Shown here: positions 7,621 through 14,805 of the stretch, in pieces
How the letters are laid out: every line of letters begins with the position of its first letter
How positions within the stretch are numbered: the first letter of the stretch is position 1
Assembly: GCA_021413665.1 (NCBI GenBank)
Contig: JAIOPW010000245.1
Span: forward strand, 1 to 20,140
DNA from: Rhodocyclales bacterium
Lineage (GTDB): Bacteria > Pseudomonadota > Gammaproteobacteria > Burkholderiales > Rhodocyclaceae
Length of the DNA stretch: 20,140 nucleotides
Reading direction: 5' to 3'
The notes under the pieces: generated by a model
What the model was told of the DNA's origin: nothing
What the model saw: the letters and a program-made list of their open reading frames with translations, nothing else
Databases searched by the model: none
Program-made: the position numbers and the translations under genes

Positions 7621-7854
7621 CTAGTACTCGCGTTTGCTAGTGCAGTTGTCGCCATTGGTCATCCTCAGGCGCTGATTGACGGCCAGCGTATGACACGTGC
7701 TCAGTTGCTCGACTGCGTCCCCGTGACTTGTTCCGGTGGGACCAGTGCCTCCGCAGCCATTGCAGACCACCGTCCAGCGGGACTCATCATTCTCGGTGAG
7801 TTTAACGTGCGCCGATGCGCAAAGCGGGCAGGCGCAGATGGATTCGAGACTCAT
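7621..7854 (-). CDS. Small zinc-ribbon protein, Lar-like
   Basis: A 77-residue protein with two CxxC pairs (Cys9/Cys12 and Cys31/Cys34) in the layout ACPLCASAHVKL ... WTVVCNGCGGTGPTG. This closely follows the Lar restriction-alleviation family pattern (CPFCG...V.C..CGA.GP). Lar-like proteins in phages and elements modulate host type I restriction. Here the gene ends exactly where kwaA begins (TAG then ATG), suggesting co-translation with Kiwa. The C-terminal 35 residues are unstructured-looking. Function in this setting is unknown: it may be an accessory factor, an anti-restriction protein carried with the cargo, or an unrelated passenger. Confidence 0.6.
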   Translation of the reverse strand: MSLESICACPLCASAHVKLTENDESRWTVVCNGCGGTGPTGTSHGDAVEQLSTCHTLAVNQRLRMTNGDNCTSKREY

Positions 7855-8048
7855 AAGTATCCATCTTGGGCTATCGCTACCGTTCTGTAAATCCAGCGAA
7901 AGTTATAGACGGGGTTTTCCGCCTGGTAGGCAATATGGCAACCTGTTAATGCCGCTGCATGACTTTCGGATGCAAATTCCCGACTCGGTTGACCTTGGCG
8001 TTCTTGGACATTGCGCTGACCATTACAGAGTGTCCTTGGCCGCCGCAA
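7851..8048 (-). CDS. Possible small protein upstream of the zinc-ribbon gene
   Basis: A 65-residue frame whose TGA overlaps the zinc-ribbon ATG in an ATGA junction, the arrangement of coupled genes. The C-terminal half (CHIAYQAENPVYNFRWIYRT, then VAIAQDGYL) has a balanced protein-like composition. The N-terminal part lies antisense to the ImmA/IrrE remnant and is less credible. It may be the tail of a gene truncated at a junction near 7943. I do not recognise a family. Confidence 0.33.
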   Translation of the reverse strand: MRRPRTLCNGQRNVQERQGQPSREFASESHAAALTGCHIAYQAENPVYNFRWIYRTVAIAQDGYL

Positions 8049-8422
8049 TCCTGAAATGGCTCGAGCATACGGACGAAAAAGCAGTGGTCATGCATTCCAG
8101 AGCTGGCTTCACAAATTGGAGTTGGAGCAGCCAGGCGGCATTCAAGGCTGGCGCGTTTTTCAAGACTAAACGTAATGTCATTCCGCTCCCTGCGGCGTCA
8201 CTTGGCAGAAATCATCTTGTCGTCCAAGAAAAGGCGAAACGTGCCGTTGCAGAAGTCTGGTTTCAGTATGCGGAGGACTCTATGTCCTTTGTGGAAATGA
8301 AACTGGCATCCGACCATTCCGACTCGACGCTGAGCCTTCTGTTGCTATTGGCGCGCACAACGTGGGTTCACTCAAGGACGCCGAAGCCCTGCGACTTCCT
8401 CCGCGACGCCGTCGGAAGTTGA
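7949..8422 (+). pseudogene. C-terminal remnant of an ImmA/IrrE metallopeptidase
   Basis: 157 codons matching the C-terminal half of ImmA/IrrE-family proteins. The segment from LLMPLHDF (7943 onward) corresponds to what follows the HExxH active-site helix. It continues as DLGVLGHCADHYRVSLAAAI, LKWLEHTDEKAVVMHSRAG, a GAFFKTKRNVIPLPAASLG stretch, a VWFQYAEDSMSF segment and STLSLLLLL. The zinc-binding HExxH half is missing, and upstream sequence in the frame is unrelated, so this is a truncation and not a short gene. Intact members usually pair with XRE repressors in mobile elements. The truncation point abuts the Kiwa-side DNA, which suggests that block replaced the 5' half. The gene ends 3 bases from the convergent NERD gene. 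Confidence 0.62.
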
Positions 8423-8425
8423 GGG

Positions 8426-9379
8426 TCAGTCTGCGGCAGGCAACTTCTTCTGGCAGTCCATACAGTAGACGTTGCCTTCGAACTTCGCTTTGTTGAACCA
8501 GCAGAACTTTGCGACGTTGTAGGCGACGGTCTCTCCGCAGGACGAGCACGCGAGTTTCGACTTTTTCTTGGATTCCTCCGCGGCTTTGTCAGCGACCGCA
8601 GGTGCTGGGGCCGTAGCCTTGTCGGCGGGACGGGCCGGCGTCGCGGTCTGTTTGGGCAATCCGAACTTGGCGTGCCAATCGAAGGAGGCGGGGACGTGCA
8701 TGGCGGCCAGCCGAGCGGCGAAGTCCTTCAAAGTGTCCGAGCCGACAATCTTGGCAGCGGTCAGGATGTTGTTGTCGTTGTCGAACTCCTTTTCAATGCG
8801 GGCCTTGATTTGGTCAGCTTTGAGAATGTCATCCATCCCCTCGGTTTTCGCCTTCGGCCTCGTGATGCGTGCGTTCTTGGATACGAGCACCAGACTCTTG
8901 ATGTCGGGCTTGATGGAGAACCCCAGACGCTTCGGTAGTTCCACCACCCCGTCGTCGAACATGGCTTTGAGCACTGCACAGTGCTTGCGGTTCTGCTCGA
9001 ACGGGGAAGGCAGGCCGTAGGGTTTGCCGTTGAAGAACGCGGAGCACTCGCCGTGCTCGTTGATGGCGATGCCCTCGCCGAAACGCTTGCTTTCACACAC
9101 CCACACGTCGAGGAAACGGTTCACGAGGATGTGGTCGATTTGGGCGACGCGACCGCCGTGCTCTATTCGCAGGTCGTGGACGACGGCCCAGTTCTTCGAT
9201 GGGCCGTAGTGGAAGTCGATTTCGTAGGCGGCATCGCGTTCGCCTTTTGCGCCCGATTGGATGAACTTTATCTCCTGCTCGATTTTCCGTTTGGCGTCGG
9301 CGTTTGCCGCCGGATGGGTCAACAACCCTTGCAGTGTTTCGATGTCCTTGGTTTTGTTGTCGGCGGATTTTATGAGCAT
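8426..9379 (-). CDS. NERD nuclease-related domain protein with C-terminal zinc ribbon
   Basis: A 317-residue protein. Residues ~43-155 form a NERD domain with the restriction-endonuclease-like signature GAKGE (43-47), QIDHILV (Asp82) and CESK (Glu96, Lys98). These are the acidic and lysine positions expected for metal-dependent nuclease chemistry. A middle region (~160-235) holds helical, charged sequence and is followed by an Ala/Pro-rich linker. The last 40 residues carry a zinc ribbon with Cys278, Cys281, Cys293, Cys306 and Cys309. The ATG at 9379 has GAGGCAAT upstream. NERD proteins are common in mobile elements and some defence loci, but no single function is established. It is a possible nuclease-type defence gene in the cargo strip. 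Confidence 0.8.
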   Translation of the reverse strand: MLIKSADNKTKDIETLQGLLTHPAANADAKRKIEQEIKFIQSGAKGERDAAYEIDFHYGPSKNWAVVHDLRIEHGGRVAQIDHILVNRFLDVWVCESKRFGEGIAINEHGECSAFFNGKPYGLPSPFEQNRKHCAVLKAMFDDGVVELPKRLGFSIKPDIKSLVLVSKNARITRPKAKTEGMDDILKADQIKARIEKEFDNDNNILTAAKIVGSDTLKDFAARLAAMHVPASFDWHAKFGLPKQTATPARPADKATAPAPAVADKAAEESKKKSKLACSSCGETVAYNVAKFCWFNKAKFEGNVYCMDCQKKLPAAD

Positions 9380-9632
9380 GGGTATTGCCTCGATATCGCT
9401 AATGTAAGGAGGTTAGGTGGAACAACACGCTTGGTCAACAAAACACACGACGGCCGGCAGGTTACCTGCAGCACTCCCGTAGCGGAACGGCTGACTGCGC
9501 AATGAGCTGCATAATCACCCAAGTGCTTTCAGGGGGGCTTGTCAACTCTCTTTGTGATGAAGCCTTGGAAGTTACAGAGATGCATTCATCCGCGCGAGCG
9601 GTCTCACAGGCAGCAATTCCGACGTGAGAAAA
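9380..9632. other. Non-coding gap between ICE cargo and the secretion operon
   Basis: About 250 bases with no credible gene. I see one stem TCTCAC/GTGAGA (9602-9607, 9624-9629) with a 16-base loop but no T-tract. There is no tRNA gene or recognisable attachment repeat. It is the natural place for an element-chromosome junction, but nothing in it proves one. Confidence 0.4.
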
Positions 9633-10097
9633 TTACTTTGGGGTATATGCGAACTCCCATTCTGACGTCTTGGTTTTGCCTTCCAGGCCTGCCAGCTGTG
9701 GCGGGAAATTCGTCTGCTTTTTGGCAAGAACATCAGTGCGCAAACTGTAAACCCCCATGACCCCGCCATCAGGTGCTCGCACCAGACCCCATTGCGTCGT
9801 TCCCGACATCGGATCGCGATAGACCTGCCGCAAATGCCGGCGGATCCCTGGGAAGCGGGAGTCCTGCAGCAGTGCTTCCAGAGTCGGCGGGTACTTCTTC
9901 TCCGCCACGCCGCTTTCGTAGTATTGCTGAATTCCCTTGCGGAATTGCTCTCCAACAAACAGGAGTTCGCGTTCTTTCTCGCGTTGGCTGACTTCGCTCC
10001 AGACGACTCCCACGGCCGCGACTCCAACGCCGACAATCGCCACGCCGATCAACAGCGCGAGATAGGCGACCCCGTGTTCGCGCTTACCAGCTTTCAT
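9633..10097 (-). CDS. Noncanonical pseudopilin-like protein
   Basis: The last gene of the secretion operon. A short basic leader (MKAGKREHG) precedes a hydrophobic N-terminal helix (VAYLALLIGVAIVGVGVAAV) and an amphipathic stretch (SQREKERELLFVGEQFRKGI), the layout of a prepilin. The residue five after the putative Gly cleavage site is Ala, where canonical pseudopilins have Glu, so it may be a tip-type subunit like GspK/PilX. The soluble part keeps YPPTLEALLQD, YRDPMSG and TQWGLV, echoing the two pseudopilins upstream. I chose ATG 10097 for its 9-residue leader (ATG 10109 also fits); it overlaps the previous gene by 14 bases. It ends in YTPK and lacks the aromatic terminus of its neighbours. 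Confidence 0.68.
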   Translation of the reverse strand: MKAGKREHGVAYLALLIGVAIVGVGVAAVGVVWSEVSQREKERELLFVGEQFRKGIQQYYESGVAEKKYPPTLEALLQDSRFPGIRRHLRQVYRDPMSGTTQWGLVRAPDGGVMGVYSLRTDVLAKKQTNFPPQLAGLEGKTKTSEWEFAYTPK

Positions 10098-10482
10098 AGG
10101 CTGATCCATCGCGCGCAGCCCCGGGGGCGCCACTCTTCACATCATAGACGCTGCCCTTTTGCGTATCGGCGGGAGGAATCAAGACCCAAGTCCTATCGCT
10201 ATCTGTAATCGGATCAGGCGGAATTTTCCTTAGGTACTTCTGCGTGACCAAGTCATCGAGTGTGGCCGGGTAACGCCCGCGATCTCCGTAGAACTTGTCG
10301 ATTGAGTCGCGGATCTGGTGCAGGTTTTCCCGCAACACGGTTTCTTTAGCCTTGTCGATGCTGCTGAAATAACGTGGCACGGCAAGCGATAGCAGCAAGG
10401 CAATTATTGCCATCGTGACCAGGAGCTCGATCAGTGTAAAGCCTGACGCGGCTCGTGTTCGTGAGGAATATCGCAAACGCAT
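10084..10482 (-). CDS. Pseudopilin (GspG-like), second tandem copy
   Basis: A 132-residue type II secretion pseudopilin. A 14-residue basic leader ends in SG, followed by the prepilin helix FTLIELLVTMAIIALLLSLA with Glu at +5. After methylation and cleavage it would assemble in the periplasmic pseudopilus. The globular part has YPATLDDLVTQKYL, IPPDPITD, a TWVLIPP stretch and VYDVKSGAPG, ending in YESW. This matches the framework of the neighbouring pseudopilin, so the two probably arose by duplication. ATG 10482 is preferred over TTG 10497. It follows the upstream gene's stop by 8 bases. Confidence 0.82.
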   Translation of the reverse strand: MRLRYSSRTRAASGFTLIELLVTMAIIALLLSLAVPRYFSSIDKAKETVLRENLHQIRDSIDKFYGDRGRYPATLDDLVTQKYLRKIPPDPITDSDRTWVLIPPADTQKGSVYDVKSGAPGAARDGSAYESW

Positions 10483-10490
10483 GTCGGCGC

Positions 10491-10958
10491 CTACCAATCC
10501 CGGTACGGTAGGCCGTTGATGCCGACACCCTGCGCCTGCGAATAGACGTCGTAAACGTCCTCTCCGGCGCGGGGGCGATCATGCGGACTCTGGTAGCTGC
10601 GCTTGCCCCATGTCTCCTCGGCCTTGAGATCCGGATCGGCCAGCGGATCTCGTGGAATTCGTCGCAGGAAATGTATCCGGGTACGTGACGGACTGCGTGC
10701 GTCTTCCACGCCTTCGACCAATAACGCGAGTGACTTTGGATACCCGGAATCTCCGGCGCGAAGGATGATGCGGCCCTCGTCCACAGCCTGCTTATGGGCA
10801 TCAATGGCTTCACGGATTTGCCGCAGCGCACCACGAAGTTCGCTCTCTTTCATCCTACGCGTCGTCATCTCGGCAACGGGTAGTGCGATCATGGCCACGA
10901 GTCCGATCAACGCCAGCGTCACCAGCAGTTCGATCAGAGTGAAGCCCCGTGTTCGCAT
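10491..10958 (-). CDS. Pseudopilin (GspG-like), first tandem copy
   Basis: A 155-residue pseudopilin with a minimal leader (MRTRG) and the class III signal FTLIELLVTLALIGLVAMIA, with Glu at +5. A long amphipathic helix follows (RMKESELRGALRQIREAID). The soluble domain has YPKSLALLVEGV, IPRDPLADPD, a WGKRSY stretch and VYDVYSQAQGVG, and it ends in YRDW. The DP..D...W...VYDV framework is shared with the next gene. It starts 6 bases after the secretin stop, inside the operon. It is probably a minor or alternative pseudopilin; the operon's major GspG is the first gene. Confidence 0.85.
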   Translation of the reverse strand: MRTRGFTLIELLVTLALIGLVAMIALPVAEMTTRRMKESELRGALRQIREAIDAHKQAVDEGRIILRAGDSGYPKSLALLVEGVEDARSPSRTRIHFLRRIPRDPLADPDLKAEETWGKRSYQSPHDRPRAGEDVYDVYSQAQGVGINGLPYRDW

Positions 10959-10964
10959 GGCCTG

Positions 10965-13250
10965 CTAGGGCGTGACGGTAACGCCGATAAGCGCGGCGGC
11001 CGTCTGCCGAGACGGCCGGCCGGAACTGCCGACAGCCATGGTGGGCAGCGCCGTTACAAGGCTGCTGGGCAACGGTTTCAACGCCCTGAATTCAAGTTCC
11101 ACCAATTCGCCATCGCCTCGAATACCCTCACCAGCGACGTTTTGCGTTACAAAGATCATCCCGGCGGCGCCCACAATGCGCTTGGTGAACTCAACTTTCT
11201 TTCCTGCTTGCGAGAGAAAGGCACCGGCGCGTGCATCCACCGCCTCAAGTACCGTCGGGTCGTATTTCACCTGAATCGGCAATGCAGAAATCGCCTCGGC
11301 CGCTGATACGCTCAGTTTCAACTTGAAAACCCCACCGACCTTCGTCGCCGGGCTTCCCTCCCAGCGCAAGATAGGTGCCGCAGCGGAAACACCGCTTTCT
11401 GAAGCATCCGCCGGAGCGGTTCCAGTGGCCCCTGCCGGCGACGCCGCTGGCAGTGTCAAAGTTGGAGCGGGCCCGGAACCAGTTGGCGTGGCCGCGTACG
11501 CGGCAATTGGCTTGAGCATCGGATTATTTTCCGTGCCGGACCAGAACTCGGTCGGTACATGTGTCGGCGGGACCAGCCCGCGCACAAGGCGCGGCGTAAT
11601 CGAAAGCACCAATTCGGTCTTCTGATTGTCATCCTTTTGACTTGAAAACAGCCGGCCAATCACGGGAAGATCGCCCAGCCCCGGAACCCGTTGTGCAGAA
11701 TTGCGCTCGGTATCGTTGATCAGGCCGCCCAGTATTTGGGTTTCGCCGTCCTTGAGGCGCAATACCGTCGACGCATTCCGGGCGCCAATCTGGTACGACA
11801 GGCTGCCGGCTTTGCTGGTGACTTCCTTGACAACGGAACTCACTTCCAGAGCCACCTTGATGGAAATCTCGTCGTCGGGATAAACCGTAGGTTCAACGTC
11901 AAGCTTGAGACCGACATCGACGTACTGAACGCTTTCGGAAACGAATCCCGTCGACGTTGACGTGGTCGTGATCACAGGCACGCGATCACCTATCTTGATC
12001 TGTGCCTTTTCGCGGCTGTGGGTACGCACCCGCGGATTGGCCAGGATGTTGGTGTCGCCGACTTCGCGGCGTAGATTGAGCACCAAGGGGGTAATCGTGG
12101 CTCCAGTGCGACTTGAGTTGGAGGTATTGAGGTCGCGCAACGTTAATACGGTCCCCGTGCTGGGAAGCGGAACGAGAGACAGCTGGTTCGGAAACTGGAT
12201 GCCGAGCTCCAGCAAGCGCGAGCGCTGGACCTCGATCACCTCGACGTCGAGCATGACTTCGGGCTCGCTGATGTCCTGGGTGGCGACCAGGCGCTCGGCC
12301 AGGCGAATCATTGTCGGGGTATCGCGCAGGATGACCAGGTTGAGCTTGTCGTCTACAAACACGTTCTTTGCCTTGAGCACGGTTTTCAGCATGTTGGCGG
12401 TTTGCTTCGCATCCGCGTTGGACAGGAAGAAGCTCTTGACCACCAGTTCCTGGTGGGCGGTCTGCTTGGCCGCCGTGTTCGGGTAGATCAGCAGTGTCGT
12501 GTCGTTCATTACTCGGCGGTCAAGCTGGTGGGTGGTCAGCAAGACATCCAATGCATCCTCGACGGTGACCTGCCGCAGAAATACGGTAGTGGGAAGGTTT
12601 GGTGCGACTTCTTTGTCCAGGATGAAATTGAGGCCGCTGTGCCGTGCAAGGACTTCGATGACCTGCTTGAGATTGGCATCGCGGAACTCCAGGGTGACCG
12701 GTTTCTTGAACGTATTGCGCAGAGTGCTAGGTAGCGCCTGATTGCGGCCCAGCTTGTCGTCGATCTTTCGCCGCAGGGAACGCGCATCCGCAAGCTGCGG
12801 GTTCTCCTGCTGGACGCGGTTCAAGCGCAATTCGGCCGCATCGATGTTGCCGGCGTCAAACTGCGCATTGGCTTCCTTCAACAATGTGGAAAGCCGCCGT
12901 GCCTGCTCGAGGCTGGTGAGTCCCACCACGGCCGCCTTGTTGCCTGGATCGATCTTGATGGCCCGGCGGTAAATCGTTTCCGCTTCATCAAGGCGCCCCG
13001 CGCCCCGTTCGCGTTGTGCGTCGCCAATCAGGCGAGTTGCAGTCGATTCGCGTGCCGCTGTCAGGCGAAGGCGAAACTCGATATTGTCCGGCGCTTCCGT
13101 TGTCGCTCGCTCAAGTGCGGCAATTCCTTCTTCCGCCCTTCCTTCGGCAAGCAGTTGGACACCATCCCGATGCGCCATCTGGCCTGCACAGCCACCGAGG
13201 ATTAGGAATAGCACGATGGCCGCCGACCGGCGAATGGCGTGGATTGTCAT
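10965..13250 (-). CDS. gspD: Lipoprotein secretin with TPR and cohesin-like domains (GspD/MshL-like)
   Basis: A 761-residue outer-membrane secretin that would form the gated exit ring. The signal peptide ends in lipobox LGGC (Cys21), so the N-terminus is lipidated. TPR-like repeats occupy ~28-170. A secretin/TonB short N domain follows (~183-258: VTLEFRDANLKQVIEVLARH), then a further N-domain (~268-325) and the secretin barrel region (~335-556) with the hallmark VPGLGDLPVIGRLFSS and ELVLSITPRLV. After an Ala/Pro/Thr linker (~585-625), residues ~627-750 form a cohesin-like beta domain (FKLKLSVSAAEAISALPIQV, YDPTVLEAV, GELVELEFRAL). The cohesin fold is not part of classical GspD. ATG 13250 gives the best signal peptide; 13262 is also possible. 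It begins 4 bases after the GspC-like stop. Confidence 0.9.
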   Translation of the reverse strand: MTIHAIRRSAAIVLFLILGGCAGQMAHRDGVQLLAEGRAEEGIAALERATTEAPDNIEFRLRLTAARESTATRLIGDAQRERGAGRLDEAETIYRRAIKIDPGNKAAVVGLTSLEQARRLSTLLKEANAQFDAGNIDAAELRLNRVQQENPQLADARSLRRKIDDKLGRNQALPSTLRNTFKKPVTLEFRDANLKQVIEVLARHSGLNFILDKEVAPNLPTTVFLRQVTVEDALDVLLTTHQLDRRVMNDTTLLIYPNTAAKQTAHQELVVKSFFLSNADAKQTANMLKTVLKAKNVFVDDKLNLVILRDTPTMIRLAERLVATQDISEPEVMLDVEVIEVQRSRLLELGIQFPNQLSLVPLPSTGTVLTLRDLNTSNSSRTGATITPLVLNLRREVGDTNILANPRVRTHSREKAQIKIGDRVPVITTTSTSTGFVSESVQYVDVGLKLDVEPTVYPDDEISIKVALEVSSVVKEVTSKAGSLSYQIGARNASTVLRLKDGETQILGGLINDTERNSAQRVPGLGDLPVIGRLFSSQKDDNQKTELVLSITPRLVRGLVPPTHVPTEFWSGTENNPMLKPIAAYAATPTGSGPAPTLTLPAASPAGATGTAPADASESGVSAAAPILRWEGSPATKVGGVFKLKLSVSAAEAISALPIQVKYDPTVLEAVDARAGAFLSQAGKKVEFTKRIVGAAGMIFVTQNVAGEGIRGDGELVELEFRALKPLPSSLVTALPTMAVGSSGRPSRQTAAALIGVTVTP

Positions 13251-13254
13251 GAAC

Positions 13255-13773
13255 TCACTCATTGGAATTACCAATAAACATGGTTTGGCGGATATTCAGC
13301 GGAAGATAGACAAGGTGCAGGTGGGTGCCGTCAAACTTGTCGACGAGATAGGCGGGTTCGATACGATCTCCCACGCGTACTGCAATTGTTTCACTCCCAC
13401 GCATCAGGATGAAGCTGGCCGGCTCGCCTGAATCAACGATGCGCCCGAAAAATCGGAAGGGCAGCGGCGGGGCTTGCGGCGGCAAAGGCACAACCGGCGC
13501 CACTACGACAGGTGGCGGAGGGGGCTCCCAGGTGCGTGGTACAAACGGATCGACGTCTGCACGCCCGCGTTCAGGGCTTATCTCCTCTTTGACACCCAGA
13601 GCCTTGCTGGGAAGGGGATCCGGCGATGCTTGCATTGGCGAAGTTGTCGGGGCCGTTGTCATTCCTTCGCTTGATGGTACTGACAACCAATAGGCGGTGG
13701 GTGCCGCCAATGCCGTCAACATCAGAAGCCATCGGCCGCTCGCAATCACAGTCAGTAGTGCACTCGATCTCAT
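13255..13773 (-). CDS. GspC/PilP-like inner-membrane protein
   Basis: A 172-residue bitopic protein. One membrane helix (~13-31, RWLLMLTALAAPTAYWLSV) is followed by a periplasmic linker very rich in proline (~80-105) and a compact C-terminal domain (FRFFGRIVDSGE, ILMRGSETIAVRVGD, VYLPLNIRQTM). That domain is the homology-region / PilP-like fold that contacts the secretin's N-domains. In type II secretion and type IV pili this protein couples the inner-membrane platform to the secretin, and its gene directly precedes the secretin here. No PDZ domain is present, unlike long GspC. Its ATG overlaps the previous stop (ATGA). Confidence 0.78.
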   Translation of the reverse strand: MRSSALLTVIASGRWLLMLTALAAPTAYWLSVPSSEGMTTAPTTSPMQASPDPLPSKALGVKEEISPERGRADVDPFVPRTWEPPPPPVVVAPVVPLPPQAPPLPFRFFGRIVDSGEPASFILMRGSETIAVRVGDRIEPAYLVDKFDGTHLHLVYLPLNIRQTMFIGNSNE

Positions 13774-14285
13774 TTGGGATCCAGTTCAAACGACAATTTC
13801 AGATCAGCATCGAGCATCGGTTCGGTCGCGCGGCCGCGCTGCAGGACCAGGCTGTCGATCTGCGCGCCGCGGCCAACCGCCAAGGCATCATTCAGATAGC
13901 TACGGATGGCCTTGTAGCTGCCCTTGGTGGGAAGGCTGACTTCAATTCGTCGCCCTCCATCCTTGTCGATAACTGTGTAGGACGCGCGATCTACCATAAC
14001 AGTGCTTGATTCGGCGGCGGTATTGAGCCGGCGGATGATCTCGATGGGGTCGGCAACCGGTTTTGCTTCTGCCGCGGAAGCATTCGCATCGCGATGGGCC
14101 GTCGGGTCGGTGACCGGGGTGCCTTTGCCTAGGGTTTCCCTTAACCTCAGCGCTTCATTGTTTGCAGCGTCAAGCTGCGCCCGCATTGGTACCACCGAAT
14201 TTAAATAGAGCGACCCGCAGAACAGGAAAAGTCCAATCCCGACCAGCCCGGGAATCCCAATTGAGTGGAGATCGCGCAAATTCAT
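13770..14285 (-). CDS. PilO/GspM-like platform protein
   Basis: A 171-residue bitopic inner-membrane protein: short cytoplasmic start, helix ~9-33 (GIPGLVGIGLFLFCGSLYL), coiled-coil segment (RAQLDAANNEALRLRETLG), then a ferredoxin-like periplasmic domain (PIEIIRRLNTAAESS, RRIEVSLPTKGSYKAIRSYL, LDADLKLSFEL). This is the PilO/GspM architecture that pairs with PilN to align the motor with the pseudopilus. Both ends overlap neighbours in ATGA junctions, so its stoichiometry with them is probably translationally set. Confidence 0.82.
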   Translation of the reverse strand: MNLRDLHSIGIPGLVGIGLFLFCGSLYLNSVVPMRAQLDAANNEALRLRETLGKGTPVTDPTAHRDANASAAEAKPVADPIEIIRRLNTAAESSTVMVDRASYTVIDKDGGRRIEVSLPTKGSYKAIRSYLNDALAVGRGAQIDSLVLQRGRATEPMLDADLKLSFELDPK

Positions 14286-14800
14286 CGCGGCGTCTCCTTC
14301 CAGAGTGCCTTTGCCGAAAATCGCAAGGGACGGCGGGCATGGTCGCGAGCGATCTCGTAGTCTGTCAGGCGGACGTCCGCCAAGATGGGAAGCGTCGATA
14401 GCCGTTTGACGTAGTCCGTCATCGCCGCGAAGTCTTTGGCTTCGCCACGCACCGAAATCTCCGTGGCACCCGGTTCCATGGACAGCAGGGTGACGGTTTC
14501 ATCGGCTGCCGTTTCGAGTCCGCTGAACAGCGCTTCCCATTGGTTGCGCGACCGACGAATTCTGCCGGTGACGTTGTCGCCGACCGGATGGGTGGCCGAT
14601 TGCTTGTCGAAAAGGCGTTGGCGTTCCACATCCCGCTTGAGCCGGGCCAAGTGGCTCTCACTTTGCATCAGGTCGTCGTCGATTTCAGCATGATATCGAA
14701 CCGTAACAATCGTCATTACGATCCCGATGACCATCAAAATCACCCCGGGCAACGGCCAAGGCGTGTTTCTTTGGTTGAAATCGAGAGTAAGGCGCTGCAT
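14282..14800 (-). CDS. PilN-like platform protein
   Basis: A 172-residue protein with PilN/GspL-C architecture. A short cytoplasmic N-terminus (MQRLTLDFNQRNTP) carries the conserved LDFN segment that in PilN binds PilM. A membrane helix (~17-38, GVILMVIGIVMTIVTVRY), coiled coil (~40-65) and periplasmic ferredoxin-like domain follow (LLSMEPGATEISVRGEAKDF, VKRLSTLPILADVRLTDYEI). I chose ATG 14800, 5 bases after the upstream stop. The frame stays open further upstream, but that part is antisense-like to the previous gene. It is the partner of the PilM-like and PilO-like proteins. Confidence 0.82.
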   Translation of the reverse strand: MQRLTLDFNQRNTPWPLPGVILMVIGIVMTIVTVRYHAEIDDDLMQSESHLARLKRDVERQRLFDKQSATHPVGDNVTGRIRRSRNQWEALFSGLETAADETVTLLSMEPGATEISVRGEAKDFAAMTDYVKRLSTLPILADVRLTDYEIARDHARRPLRFSAKALWKETPR

Positions 14801-14805
14801 CGGGA

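Noticed and set aside
9380..9632. ICE attachment site or tRNA gene at the cargo/operon boundary
   Set aside because: No cloverleaf-like sequence, integrase gene or matching direct repeat could be seen; the other element end is outside the window.
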